Positions 28,182-36,967 of a DNA stretch of 64,000 bases are shown piece after piece. Source of the DNA: Pseudonocardia sp. (GTDB lineage: Bacteria; Actinomycetota; Actinomycetes; Mycobacteriales; Pseudonocardiaceae); NCBI RefSeq assembly GCF_029263155.1, contig NZ_JAJCYB010000063.1, positions 17,491 to 81,490 on the forward strand. The letters are read 5' to 3'. Every line of letters starts with the position of its first letter. The stretch's first letter is position 1. The translations under genes and the position numbers were made by a program. Below the pieces are notes generated by a model. That model was not told where the DNA came from. It was given only the letters and a program-made list of their open reading frames with translations, and searched no databases.

Positions 28182-29390
28182 GTGGACGCTGCCGCCGCAC
28201 CGGCACCGCCTGCCCGCAGGTCCCGTCCCGCCAACCGGCGGGCCGAGATCGCCCGGCACGCCGGGGAACTCTTCAGCGTCCGCGGGTTCCACGCCGTGCG
28301 GATGGACGACATCGCCGAGGCCAGCGGCATCACCGCCCGGGCCCTGTACCGCCACTACCGGAACAAGCAGGCCCTGCTCGCCCACGTCGTGCGGGAGGAC
28401 CAGCAGCACGTCATCGACACGCTCACCACCCTCGCCGAGCGGCCGGCACAGACACGCGACTCCGTCGCCGACCTCGCCGCCGTCACCGACGCCGCGCTGG
28501 ACAGCCGCAGGCTGTCGCTGCTGTGGCAGCGCGAGGCACGCCACCTCGCCGACGAGGACTACCGCCTGGTCCGCCGGCAGACCCGGTGGATCGCCGCGAC
28601 CCTCGACGAGCTGTTCCTCCGGCACGACCGCCCCGACCTCGGCGACGACATCATCGACATCCGCAGATGGGTCCTCGTCAGCATCGTCTCCGGGCACGGC
28701 CTCTACGACAGCCCACTGCCCCGCCCGCGACTGGCCGGAGAGCTCATCGCGGCAGCCCGGCGGGTCATCGACGCGCCCCCAGGGGTGCCCTCCGCGGACC
28801 CACCTGCCCCCGTCCAGGTCGACCGGACCCCCATCGCGCGCCGCGAGCAGCTCATCTGGGCCGCGGCACGCGCGTTCCGCGACAAGGGGTTCGGCGGTGT
28901 CGGCAACGACGAGGTCGGCAGCCAGCTCGGCATCGTCGGTCCGGCGCTCTACCGCTACTTCGACACGAAGGCCGACCTTCTCGTCGCGGCGGTGAACCGA
29001 CTCCACGAATGGCTAGCGCTGGAGATGACACGCGCCATACACGCGCCGTGCCCGGACGAGCACGTCCTGGCGGTGCTCGTCCGGGGCCACGTCCGCGTCG
29101 CGATCGAGGCGAGCGAACTGCTCGCCGTGTGGCTCACCGAACGGCTGTACCTGCCCGACGCAGCGCGGGAGCGGTTCGACCGGATCGAGGCCGACTACAT
29201 CGCGGAGTGGCAGCGCTGGCTGTCGATCGCGCGGCCCGACCTTCCGGACGCCGTCGCGGCGTCGCTGGTCACGACGGCCAAGACAGTCATCGACGACTGC
29301 GCCCGGATTCAGCGCCTTCAGCACTACCCGACCCTGCACGCCGAGCTCAGCCGGGCAGCGCTGGCGACACTTGGACTCCCAGCCGGCTAG
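28182..29390 (+). CDS. Tandem TetR-family transcriptional regulator (two HTH domains)
   Basis: A 402-aa regulator made of two TetR modules in one chain. HTH 1 is VRMDDIAEASGITARALYRHYRNKQAL (about residues 38-64); HTH 2 is VGNDEVGSQLGIVGPALYRYFDTKADL (about residues 246-272). Each is followed by an alpha-helical ligand-binding half. GTG 28182 is chosen because GGAGAGGAGG ends 9 bases upstream; the track start at 28161 lies before it. A fused dimer can bind asymmetric operators. Located at the end of the CoA-ester operon, it probably represses that operon, with a CoA intermediate as likely ligand. Confidence 0.85.
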   Translation: MDAAAAPAPPARRSRPANRRAEIARHAGELFSVRGFHAVRMDDIAEASGITARALYRHYRNKQALLAHVVREDQQHVIDTLTTLAERPAQTRDSVADLAAVTDAALDSRRLSLLWQREARHLADEDYRLVRRQTRWIAATLDELFLRHDRPDLGDDIIDIRRWVLVSIVSGHGLYDSPLPRPRLAGELIAAARRVIDAPPGVPSADPPAPVQVDRTPIARREQLIWAAARAFRDKGFGGVGNDEVGSQLGIVGPALYRYFDTKADLLVAAVNRLHEWLALEMTRAIHAPCPDEHVLAVLVRGHVRVAIEASELLAVWLTERLYLPDAARERFDRIEADYIAEWQRWLSIARPDLPDAVAASLVTTAKTVIDDCARIQRLQHYPTLHAELSRAALATLGLPAG

Positions 29391-29494
29391 CTGGCTAGGT
29401 CACCAGGGCCGAGAACGCCGGCCACCTCGCCGCCTTCGGCGCACGTCGGCACAGGCACGACGCACTCTCACGTCAACGACGTTCCAGCGTGGGA

Positions 29495-29620
29495 CACTCG
29501 ACGCACGACCAGTCGGGAGGACGTGCACCGACTCCGGATGCCGTCCCCGAGACCCGGCCCCCCGCGTTGGAGCAGATTCTCCGCGCCAGCCTCAACGGGC
29601 CCGCGCCACCGAGACATCGA
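29495..29620 (+). pseudogene. Truncated VapB-type antitoxin fragment
   Basis: A stretch of frame reads DAVPETRPPALEQILRASLNGPAPP, closely matching DAVPETRLPALKEILLANLAEPEPP of the intact antitoxin 300-400 bases downstream. DNA similarity between the two is also visible by eye. The frame then continues into an att-like tRNA fragment, so the C-terminal toxin-binding part is missing. Confidence 0.55.
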
Positions 29621-29676
29621 ACCCTGTTTGCGCTGGTAGAGGTGGTGGGGCGAGTCGGGTTCGAACCGACGACCCG
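29617..29676. repeat. att-like copy: element flank plus tRNA-Met 3' fragment
   Basis: About 58 bases match 63128-63188 with few changes. They include the flank GAACCCTGTTTG, then CTGGTAGAGGTGGTGGGGCG, and the tRNA T-arm GGTTCGAACC. The tRNA body upstream is absent, so this is not a tRNA gene. It carries the same T-arm variant as the copy at 32395. Confidence 0.75.
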
Positions 29677-29911
29677 GCGGCTCCCCGATCAACCACCGTG
29701 CGTGTGATCGGCCGAGGTCGTTCATGCTGGCCACTGACCGAGTCGATCATCAACGGAGTTCGGCGCTCAGCCACGGTTCGACGGAGTAAGCGTGGGGATT
29801 CCCGTGGGGCTGATCATGACCGCAACGCGGCCACCACCTCATGCACGGCCGCTCGCGCGGCACCCACCATCAGCGGCTGATGACTCTCCCCCGTGGTGCA
29901 ACACTGATCGC

Positions 29912-30118
29912 GTGACCAACAGGGAAGACCTGCATCGACTCCACGACGCGGTCCCCGAGACGCGGCTTCCCGCGCTGAAGGAGATCCTCCTCGCCAACCT
30001 CGCCGAGCCAGAGCCTCCGGCGCCCCGACAATTCACCAGCACAGGCACTCTCTCGGCGGAGCACGATCTGGCCGAGCGATCCGGAGACATCCTGCGCCGC
30101 GACTCCACCGGAGGGTGA
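29912..30118 (+). CDS. VapB-type antitoxin (orphan)
   Basis: Small 68-aa protein from GTG 29912. It resembles the antitoxin reconstructed at 30567-32219: an N-terminal helix with LP..LPAL.EIL spacing and a C-terminal toxin-contact segment SAEHDLAERSGDILRR that parallels RAERSDVADRTDEILRE. It is convergent with the PIN toxin gene and is not in the usual antitoxin-upstream position. It could neutralize the neighbouring toxin after loss of the cognate vapB, or be a leftover. Confidence 0.55.
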   Translation: MTNREDLHRLHDAVPETRLPALKEILLANLAEPEPPAPRQFTSTGTLSAEHDLAERSGDILRRDSTGG

Positions 30119-30147
30119 ACGACAGCGGTCGGACCGAACCGACCCAA

Positions 30148-30570
30148 TCACGCCGGAAGCAGCGTGAACGCCTCGACGTGGCCCGGCCGCACGACACTGA
30201 AGCGGCGGCGATCCAGAGTCGCCACCTCGCGCACACCCAGACGCTCCGCGACGGCGATGACCGTCGCGTCCGTGGTGCCCAACGGCATGTCGGCGTACGT
30301 CCGCACCAGCTGGGCAGCACGGCGCAGGTCCGCCGTCGTGAGGTCGACCAGCTCGAAGTCCCCGTCGGCCACCGCCGTCAAGAACAGCGCCTCCACCTCC
30401 GCGCCGGACTCGCGCGCGAGCATGTACCCGACCTCCGCGACAACGGTCCCCGGGACCAGCAGTGCATGGCCGGCGAGATGAAGCCCGCTGAACAGCTCGA
30501 CGCACTCGTGGTAGCGATCGTCACCCTGAAGTGCCGCGGCAACGATCGGACCGGTATCGCAAACGATCAC
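30148..30570 (-). CDS. vapC: PIN-domain toxin (VapC-type)
   Basis: Probable endoribonuclease toxin of 140 aa. PIN-fold acids are in place: MIVCDTGPIVAAAL (Asp 5), VVAEVGYM (Glu), GTTDATVIAVAERLG (Asp pair) and VATLDRRRF (Asp). GTG 30570 overlaps the stop of the disrupted antitoxin gene (GTGA), the normal VapBC coupling. Since the antitoxin and its promoter are separated by an inserted IS, toxin expression should now be low or depend on the IS. The frame itself is intact. Confidence 0.82.
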   Translation of the reverse strand: MIVCDTGPIVAAALQGDDRYHECVELFSGLHLAGHALLVPGTVVAEVGYMLARESGAEVEALFLTAVADGDFELVDLTTADLRRAAQLVRTYADMPLGTTDATVIAVAERLGVREVATLDRRRFSVVRPGHVEAFTLLPA

Positions 30571-30690
30571 GCCGGGCGGCCGAAGCCCTCGCGCAGGATC
30601 TCGTCCGTCCGGTCAGCCACGTCGCTGCGCTCCGCGCGACCGGCGCCGAAGAACGCCGGGGGCCACCGACGCTCGCGCGCCGGACGCGCG

Positions 30691-32122
30691 AGTGGCGTCC
30701 ATCAGAGTGGTGTACGGCAGGCCCCGCAGGTGAGGGGCGTGGCGTAGACGAGTAGGGCGGCCACCGCGTGATCTTCTTGAAGACCTACCACAGTCCGACA
30801 GGAGAACCACGCGATGACCGCTCCGTCCAGTATCGACCCGTCCCGGTTCCTGCACGAGCAGCTGGGGTCCGCGTCGCCGGATCTGCTCCGATCGATGTTG
30901 ACCACGTTCATGAACACCCTGATGTCCGCGGAGGCCGATGCGGTCTGCGGCGCCCCCTACGGCGAGTCCAGCCCGGAACGCACCAACGTGCGCAACGGCT
31001 ACCGCCACCGCGAGTTCGATACCCGCGCCGGCACCCTGGACGTGGCGATCCCGAAGCTGCGCGAAGGAAACTACTTCCCGGACTGGCTGCTGGAACGGCG
31101 CCGCCGCGCCGAACGTGCACTCACGACCGTGGTCGCGACCTGCTACCTGCTCGGGGTGTCCACCCGACGGATGGAGAAGCTCGTCGACGCCCTCGGGATC
31201 ACGAGGTTGTCGAAGTCACAGGTCAGTGTGATGGCCGCCGAGCTCGACGCCCAGGTGAGCGAGTTCCGGTCCCGCCCGCTCGATCAGGGCCCCTACACCT
31301 TCGTGGCTGCGGACGCGCTCGTGCTCAAGGTCCGTGAGGGCGGGCGGGTGGTCAACGTGCACGCCTTGGTCGCGACCGGGGTGAACGCTGATGGGCACCG
31401 GGAGATCCTCGGCCTGCAGGTCACCTCCGGTGAGGACGGCGCCGGCTGGCTGGCGTTCTTCCGCGACCTGACCGCGCGCGGCCTGAGCGGGGTCGCGCTG
31501 GTGACCAGCGACGCGCACGCCGGGCTGGTCGCGGCGATCGGGGCCACCCTGCCCGGAGCGGCCTGGCAGCGGTGCCGCACCCACTACGCGGCGAACCTGA
31601 TGTCTGCGACCCCGAAAGCGTCCTGGCCGTGGGTGCGGGCGCTGCTGCACTCGGTCTATGACCAGCCCGACACCGCGAGCGTGCACGTGCAGTTCGACCG
31701 GATGCTCGACACCCTCACCGAGAAGCTGCCGAAGGTGGCCGCCCACCTCGACGCGGCACGGGCGGACGTGCTCGCGTTCACCGGCTTCCCGAAGGAGATC
31801 TGGCGCCAGATCTGGTCCAACAACCCCCAGGAGCGACTCAACCGGGAGATCCGCCGCCGGACCGACGTGGTCGGGATCTTCCCCAACCGGGACGCCCTGA
31901 TCCGCCTCGTCGGTGCTGTGCTCGCCGAGCAGCACGACGAGTGGATCGAGGGCCGCCGCTACCTCGGACTCGAGGTCCTCAAACGCGCCCGCCTCACCAC
32001 TGTCCCCGACCCCGCCGCGACCCCTGAGGAGGTCCCCACCAGCGACATCCCCGCACTCAGCGCCTGACAACTACAGAAGATCACCCGAACGCCGCTCAAA
32101 CACCACGCCCCGGGACTTGACC
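30691..32122 (+). mobile_element. IS256-family insertion sequence
   Basis: A 1432-bp element bounded by an 8-bp target duplication GACGCGCG (30683-30690 and 32123-32130). The ends form an imperfect inverted repeat with shared blocks GTCC and GTGGTGT. One transposase gene fills it. The size and the 8-bp duplication agree with the IS256 family. The boundaries come from the duplication and from exact restoration of the vapB frame. Confidence 0.82.
30814..32067 (+). CDS. IS256-family (Mutator-type) transposase
   Basis: DDE transposase of 417 aa. Family hallmarks are NGYRHREFDTRAGTLDVAIPKLR near the N terminus, the first catalytic Asp in FVAADALVLKV, the second in VALVTSDAHAGLVAAI, the RCRTHYAANL block (C/H motif), and SNNPQERLNREIRRRTDVVGIFPN containing the catalytic Glu. 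The length is normal and the frame intact, so the element could be active. AGGAG precedes the ATG by about 8 bases. Confidence 0.93.
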   Translation: MTAPSSIDPSRFLHEQLGSASPDLLRSMLTTFMNTLMSAEADAVCGAPYGESSPERTNVRNGYRHREFDTRAGTLDVAIPKLREGNYFPDWLLERRRRAERALTTVVATCYLLGVSTRRMEKLVDALGITRLSKSQVSVMAAELDAQVSEFRSRPLDQGPYTFVAADALVLKVREGGRVVNVHALVATGVNADGHREILGLQVTSGEDGAGWLAFFRDLTARGLSGVALVTSDAHAGLVAAIGATLPGAAWQRCRTHYAANLMSATPKASWPWVRALLHSVYDQPDTASVHVQFDRMLDTLTEKLPKVAAHLDAARADVLAFTGFPKEIWRQIWSNNPQERLNREIRRRTDVVGIFPNRDALIRLVGAVLAEQHDEWIEGRRYLGLEVLKRARLTTVPDPAATPEEVPTSDIPALSA

Positions 32123-32219
32123 GACGCGCGTGCCGACGGACGTCAGCCAGTGCTGCCGGTAGGTCCTCCTCCGGCAGCTGCTCGACCAGGTCCCGCAGCT
32201 CGTCCCGCTCGGCACTCAT

Positions 32220-32548
32220 GACGCCAGCGTAGTGACTACCTCCCACACGACCAGCCTCAACACGACCGCCACCGATCACCGGCAGCTCTCCCGACACCTG
32301 CGGGGAGACCGTCGCGGCTGGGTGAACACACGTCCTGCCAGTCCCGGCTGGGATATGAGTCTCGGACGCACAGCAACACGCTGAGCAGCGCAAAGTGGGG
32401 CGAGTCGGGTTCGAACCGACGACCTGACGGGTTATGAGGGAACTCGGAGCAGCGCCCTACAGCTCTCACCTGCGTCGATGCTCGCAGGCGATGCTTCAGG
32501 AGCGTCGTCGACGTCGCTGGGTGGCCCGATTTCGTGTCACGAACCGTG
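32220..32548. other. Spacer with left attachment site
   Basis: This holds the promoter side of the split vapB (near 32220-32260), the 44-bp tRNA-like att repeat at 32395-32438, and about 110 bases to the end of the oxidoreductase gene. I see no gene. The track ORFs are shadows. Confidence 0.5.
32395..32438. repeat. Left attachment site: tRNA-Met 3' half
   Basis: Forty-four bases (GTGGGGCGAGTCGGGTTCGA onward to GGGTTATGAG) match the 3' half of the tRNA-Met at 63157-63200 with only three differences. Two of the three are the complementary partners of one T-stem base pair, so the copy descends from a working tRNA rather than from decay. Homology stops at the anticodon loop. This is the expected left junction of an element integrated into the tRNA. 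Confidence 0.8.
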
Positions 32549-33186
32549 TCATGTTCGATCTTGGGCCAGTGACGCGACGGAGGGCGTCGTCCCCGACACC
32601 GCCGCCTCCGCGAGCGCCTCGCCGAGCACCGGGGCGAACTTCATCAGGTTGTCGCCGTACACGGCGAGGATCGGGCCGTTGCGCCGGAACTCGACACCGT
32701 CACCCAGGTTCGGGACGGTCGTGCAGTACAGGCTGTCGACGATCTCCGGCCGCACGGTAAGGAAGCGAGCCGCGTAGTCGGCGATCACTCGCCGGGACGC
32801 AGCTACGGCCGACTCACGCCCCCGCTCCCACGCGACCTCGACCGCGTCGACCTGCCCCCCAACGGCCCACCGGCCCGGGCCGGCCTCGTGCTGATACGTG
32901 CTCAGCCCATCCGCCGGCTTGTCGATCCACGACTGCCACCCCGACCCGTCGACGGCGAACGTGAACCGGACGTGGTGCGCGAGCAGCGGCGGCGTGTAGA
33001 TGCCGACCTGTGCCGCGAGATGCGACGTGCTTGCCCCGGCCGCCAGGACGACGGCATCGAACTCCGCCACGCCACCGGCACTCGTGACGACCGCGGTGCC
33101 GGCCGCCGAGATCCCGAGCGCGAACACCGGCTCGTGGATGACCGCACGACCGGCCTTGGCGGTGAGGTGATCGCGTAAAGCGTTAA

Positions 33187-34599
33187 TACTGCAACGGCAG
33201 TTCGGGTCACGGAGGACGGTGGCCGCGACGGCGGTAGTGACAGACGCGGGCCTCGTATTGGCGGCCTCGGCGCCAGTTCGACCAGTGGATCGCGCTCCTC
33301 ACGCAGACGACGGGGGCGAGGACGAGTTTGGCGAGCAGGTGGCGGATCTCGTTGCTGCTCAACGGGATCAGGCCGTCGTGACCGGGTCCAGGTCCCCCTT
33401 TTTGGCCTCTTGGGCGCGGGTGGCGGCGAGGTAGGCGGCGGCGAGCATCGCCAGGGTGATGTGGGCGTACCAGGCTCGGTAGCCGCGAACCTGGTAGTGA
33501 TCCAGACCGGCCTCGTTCTTCGCGGTCTGGAAGCACTCCTCGATCGCCCAGCGGGCCGCGGCGACCCGGATCAGCTCCGGCACCGGCGTCGCTGCGGGGC
33601 CGGCGCAGCGGTAGAACGCCAGCTCAGGATCCTTGCCTGGTTCCGGGTCGATCTGGCGGCGCACCAGTAGCCAGTGACCCCACCCGTCGGGGAGTCCGTC
33701 GGTCTTCGCGGTCGCGGTCAGCGTGAGGACGGCCCAGTCGTAGAGCCGTTCACCGTGCGCACCCGGACCGGCCGAGCGTCGCTCCCACGCGCCTGCCCCG
33801 GCCAGCGCGGCGAGGTCGGTGGCGGCGTGGCGGCGCCCGTCGGGGCAGGTCAACAGGTCGTCGCTGCGGGTGGCCAGCACGAACGGCACCCCCCGGGCGG
33901 CCAACCAGGCCCGGAAGCTCCGGTTCTGCCCGAACGCCTCGTCCGCGGTAACCCACCCGTGAAGGACCCCGGCATCGTACGCGCGAGCCAACATGTCCAA
34001 CGCGAGCTGCGGCTTGGTCGCGAACTCCACCTCGGCCGGGACACCGGCGCCCGCGCACCGATCACGGTTCTCGGTCCACGACCTCGGCAGATACAACTCG
34101 CGGTCCACCAGCGCCCGACCGCGCGCGGAACCGTAGGCGAGGAACACCCCGAGCTGACAGTTGTCGATCTTCCCGCTGGTGCCGGTGTACTGCCGCTGCA
34201 CCCCGGCCGACCGCACACCCTTCTTGATGAACCCGGTGTCATCGACGATCCACACCCCGGACGAGTCCCCGAGCTCGTCGAGCACGTATCCGCGCAGGTC
34301 ATCACGCACCCCGTCGACATCCCACTCCGCAGTACGCAACAGCCGCTGCATCCCGTCCGGGGACACCGCACCGGCATGCTCGGCCAACGTCCAACCGTTC
34401 TTGCGCTCCAGACCCGGCGAGCAGCCCACGGAGATACGCACCGACCCGCCGCCGCGGCTCGACCCGACCGAACCGGCCCGCGATCAGCTCTACTACCGCA
34501 TCCAACGACGCGACCCACCCAGCAAGATCCACCACGCGGTGATCATCACCGCCGGACAGGCATCAGCCTCTCACGACACGCCGAAGTGCCGTTGCAGTA
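33187..34599 (-). mobile_element. IS701-type insertion sequence
   Basis: A 1413-bp element with terminal inverted repeats starting TACTGCAACGGCA on both ends and a TTAA target duplication (33183-33186 and 34600-34603). Insertion and duplication are confirmed by in-frame restoration of the oxidoreductase. It holds one frameshifted transposase. Confidence 0.85.
33368..34535 (-). pseudogene. IS701-family transposase with one-base frameshift
   Basis: DDE transposase of the IS701 type. The N-terminal frame (from about 34535) reads VVELIAGRFGRVEPRRRVGAYLRGLLAG, then homology continues in the next frame as LERKNGWTLAEHAGAVSPDG to the end at 33368. The shift falls near 34412, where one extra T (gggTctgg on the coding strand) breaks YLRGLLAGLERKNGW. 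Catalytic blocks are present: VWIVDDTGFIKKG, WVTADEAFGQNRSF and WAIEECFQTAKNEAGLDHYQ. It is either inactivated or uses frameshifting; no slippery heptamer is obvious, so decay is more likely. Confidence 0.75.
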
Positions 34600-35223
34600 T
34601 TAACGTTCACGACCCCGCCCCCGACGTCGAGAAGTGTCACCGCGGGTGCGTCGACCACCGGGATGCGCAACTGGTCGGATCCGGCATCGATCAGCTCATA
34701 GTCCGCTCCCGCCGCGGCCATCGCCGCGGCTCGATCGGCCACGTCGGTACCCGTGATGACGCATCCCCTGTTGACCAACATCGGGGGGCCGGCGAGGCCG
34801 CTCCATCGCTCGAATGCGTCCCGAGCTGTTCGTGCGGCCCGCACCAGCTGCGAGTCAGAATGGGCGACCCGGAAAATGCGCGTCGAGCCTGCCGAACGTT
34901 CGCCCATGACCGGCCCGGGCTCGTAGCAGATGGTGGCGTGACCAGCGCCCACCGACGCCGCCAGCGTGGCCATGCCGACGACCCCACCCCCGATCACCGC
35001 GATCCGCACATACTCAAGGTTAGCGGCTCGATCAGCGACGGCGCGCTCGATCCGGAGACCGCTCGAGTGTGAAGCTCGCTGCGTCGCCCAGCGTCCCTAC
35101 CTGCATTGACAGTTCAGGGGAGCCTTCGCGGGATCGGGCAATCGATCGATCGAATGGAGGAACCGGACGAAATGCTGCGTCGGTTTCTACGGCTTATGCA
35201 CTACACCTCTCGTAGCACTAGTT

Positions 35224-36108
35224 TCAACTGGGTGTCGCGGACATCATGGATAGACCGTCGGCGAGAAGCCGGCCCCCGTTGACGTAGTGATCACTTATGA
35301 GGACAAGATTCATGAACCACAAACTATAGCCGACCCATCGACTCCAACCCCAATCTAACCAGAAGGGGTAGCCGATCAATCGGAGGCGATAGGCTGTCAT
35401 GAACAGGAATCGAGGCAGAACGCTACGAGGAACCCTGAGTCTTTCCCGCTCGATATTGACATACCACTCCTCACCGGCCTCGTCCATTAGAAACATCTCA
35501 GCTACAACTAGACGTCCGCGTTTGCCGCGCATCCGAGTGGGTCGGAAAATGTTTCGCATCTTGAACTGCGACAGCCGATTACGAAATGAATAATAGCTGT
35601 CGAATACCAAGTAGAGGAACTTGTCGAAGACTCGCTCGGTAAGTGGGAGATCCTGCCGGGCTCGGTGGCGATCTATCAGGATTTCGACTACTCTACGCTC
35701 AGCCTCGCGACGCTCCGCCAGCATGTTTCCTATGCCAGCGTACCTCTGAGTGTGTTGGCGAATACCTCGCAGGACTATGTTGTCTTGAAATCGCCCGAAT
35801 CTCCTGTCATAGTATCTTAGATCTGCCATATTAAGAGGGGCCTCGGCCGGATTACTTATCACAACGCCAGGTGACGAGTCGGAGGTGCGCCATCGGGTCT
35901 CCGAGTCACTCGCCACTAAGTATCGAAGGTTCACGATAGCTACGTGCTCGCGACGCTTCTGAACAACCTGATACCGGAAGGCTTTCCTGCTGTAATACAA
36001 TGCAAGTACGCTTATCGCAATCGGCGCCCAGGTCACGATATCGGAGAGACTGATTGAGATCTGCATCTCTGCTAACGACATGGTTGGCCAGCCTGCCGCA
36101 TCCGCCAT
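35224..36108 (-). CDS. Unrecognized AT-richer protein with N-terminal membrane helix
   Basis: I do not recognise this family. From ATG 36108 the protein is 294 aa. After a short hydrophilic leader there is one helix (IVTWAPIAISVLALYYS), then a basic region with FRYQVVQKRREHVAIVNLRY, and a C-terminal half rich in Trp, Arg and Tyr ending with a possible second hydrophobic stretch (WSRWVGYSLWFMNLVLIS). Base composition is clearly lower in GC than the chromosome and codon use is mixed, suggesting recent transfer. The next gene upstream (36167) has the same composition and orientation with a 58-base gap, so they may be one operon, possibly a defence or sensing pair. Confidence 0.6.
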   Translation of the reverse strand: MADAAGWPTMSLAEMQISISLSDIVTWAPIAISVLALYYSRKAFRYQVVQKRREHVAIVNLRYLVASDSETRWRTSDSSPGVVISNPAEAPLNMADLRYYDRRFGRFQDNIVLRGIRQHTQRYAGIGNMLAERREAERRVVEILIDRHRARQDLPLTERVFDKFLYLVFDSYYSFRNRLSQFKMRNIFRPTRMRGKRGRLVVAEMFLMDEAGEEWYVNIERERLRVPRSVLPRFLFMTAYRLRLIGYPFWLDWGWSRWVGYSLWFMNLVLISDHYVNGGRLLADGLSMMSATPS

Positions 36109-36166
36109 CTCGCGGTCGCGCTCCTCGCCCCCACTTCGGCAGCGACTACCTGGCCGCTCACGGGCC

Positions 36167-36967
36167 TCATCCCAACGCGGCGATGATCGCGGGTAGCACC
36201 TGCCGTCGACATTCGAGTGTGCCCTCATCCCGCGGGATCTCACTCGTACCGTCACAGAACGCCTTGATGCTGTCTCGGTTGCCGCCAGCGGGGTGCGGCA
36301 GATGAACGACCGTGCGGCCCAGCGCCCGGTAGGCGTAGTGGATCGCTGGGCCTGAGTTGAAGGGCTTCCCGTCCAACACCATCATGATATTCCGGACGTT
36401 CTCCTTCGCTGAGCCCAGCATGACAACCAGCTTCACCGACTCTGGAAGTCCAGCCTTCAGGTGCCGGGCGACGCATTCGGTTACGAAGGCGGGCGCAGCA
36501 GCGATGGTCTGACCAATAACATTTCCACCCGTGCCGATCCAGTCAAGTTGCTTTCGACTATTCTTGCCCCATATTGAAACCGAGCATCGGACCAACGATG
36601 CGAAGCCGAAGTGCGGTTCGGTCGACAAGAAGAGGGAGTCGATGTCCAAATTGGAATCGACGAGGCCCGCAGCTGCAAGCAATCTCCGCAGGTCGTTACG
36701 CATCTCAGCGAACGGGATGTCCTCGAACCTGGCACCATCGGCGATCTTCTTGTCCTGGTTCGGCCCCTTGGAGAAGCCAAGCACGAGAATATCGGGAGCC
36801 GATGAACCCCAGTAGCCGGGGTTTGCCCGCAGACGCCAATGCTTCTTACCGACCACGAACTCCTTCGTCACTTCACTGTTCCAGGGAAGATCCGAATCTC
36901 CGAAGCATGCACGACAACCCTGCCGACCGTGCTCAAATGCAGACGACGACTCCGCTGACGAAGACAT
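36167..36967 (-). CDS. Unrecognized protein, possibly uracil-DNA-glycosylase-like fold
   Basis: Protein of 266 aa from ATG 36967. An early Cys pair (GCRACFGDSD) precedes a core with GYWGSSAPDILVLGFSKGPNQ, then VKLVVMLGSAKENVRNIMMV and HLPHPAGGNRDSIKAFC. The order (hydrophobic strand plus glycine-rich loop, later strand, then HPxxxNR) is reminiscent of the UDG superfamily, whose motif II is HPS-like, but the match is weak and catalytic residues cannot be assigned. It lies upstream of the 35224 gene and shares its lower GC content. It is likely accessory cargo of the element. Confidence 0.5.
   Translation of the reverse strand: MSSSAESSSAFEHGRQGCRACFGDSDLPWNSEVTKEFVVGKKHWRLRANPGYWGSSAPDILVLGFSKGPNQDKKIADGARFEDIPFAEMRNDLRRLLAAAGLVDSNLDIDSLFLSTEPHFGFASLVRCSVSIWGKNSRKQLDWIGTGGNVIGQTIAAAPAFVTECVARHLKAGLPESVKLVVMLGSAKENVRNIMMVLDGKPFNSGPAIHYAYRALGRTVVHLPHPAGGNRDSIKAFCDGTSEIPRDEGTLECRRQVLPAIIAALG

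Larger units (their letters stand above)
30567..32219 (-). pseudogene. vapB: vapB antitoxin gene split by IS256-family insertion
   Basis: The 5' part (ATG 32219 down to 32123) encodes MSAERDELRDLVEQLPEEDL and on to ADVRRHAR. The 3' part (30690 down to 30567) encodes PARERRWPPAFFGAGRAERS to REGFGRPA and a stop. Removing bases 30691-32122 and one copy of GACGCGCG restores a single 70-aa frame exactly, ending in GTGA overlap with vapC. The product would have been the antitoxin that masks the PIN toxin and autorepresses the operon. Confidence 0.85.
32549..35009 (-). pseudogene. FAD-dependent oxidoreductase (DAO family) split by IS701-type element
   Basis: The N-terminal part (35009 to 34600) starts MRIAVIGGGVVGMATLAASV, the dinucleotide-binding GxGxxG fold. 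The C-terminal part (33186 to 32549) contains VVLAAGASTSHLAAQVG and RNGPILAVYGDNLMKFAP. Deleting the IS and one TTAA joins them in frame as GGGVVNVNALRDHLTAKAG, giving a 347-aa DAO-type enzyme. It would have oxidized an amino acid or amine. It is the first gene inside the left att, so it is cargo or captured chromosomal DNA. Confidence 0.85.

Noticed and set aside
29640-29690. tRNA gene on the minus strand
   Set aside because: Only the T-arm and 3' acceptor side are present. No anticodon arm, D-arm or 5' acceptor strand can be found, so it is an att-like fragment.
30734-32111. IS256 element ends at the GGGGCGTGG repeats
   Set aside because: These inner repeats give no target duplication. The outer limits 30691-32122 give a perfect 8-bp duplication and restore the vapB frame.
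32395-32440. Complete second tRNA-Met
   Set aside because: Homology ends at the anticodon loop; the 5' half is unrelated sequence.
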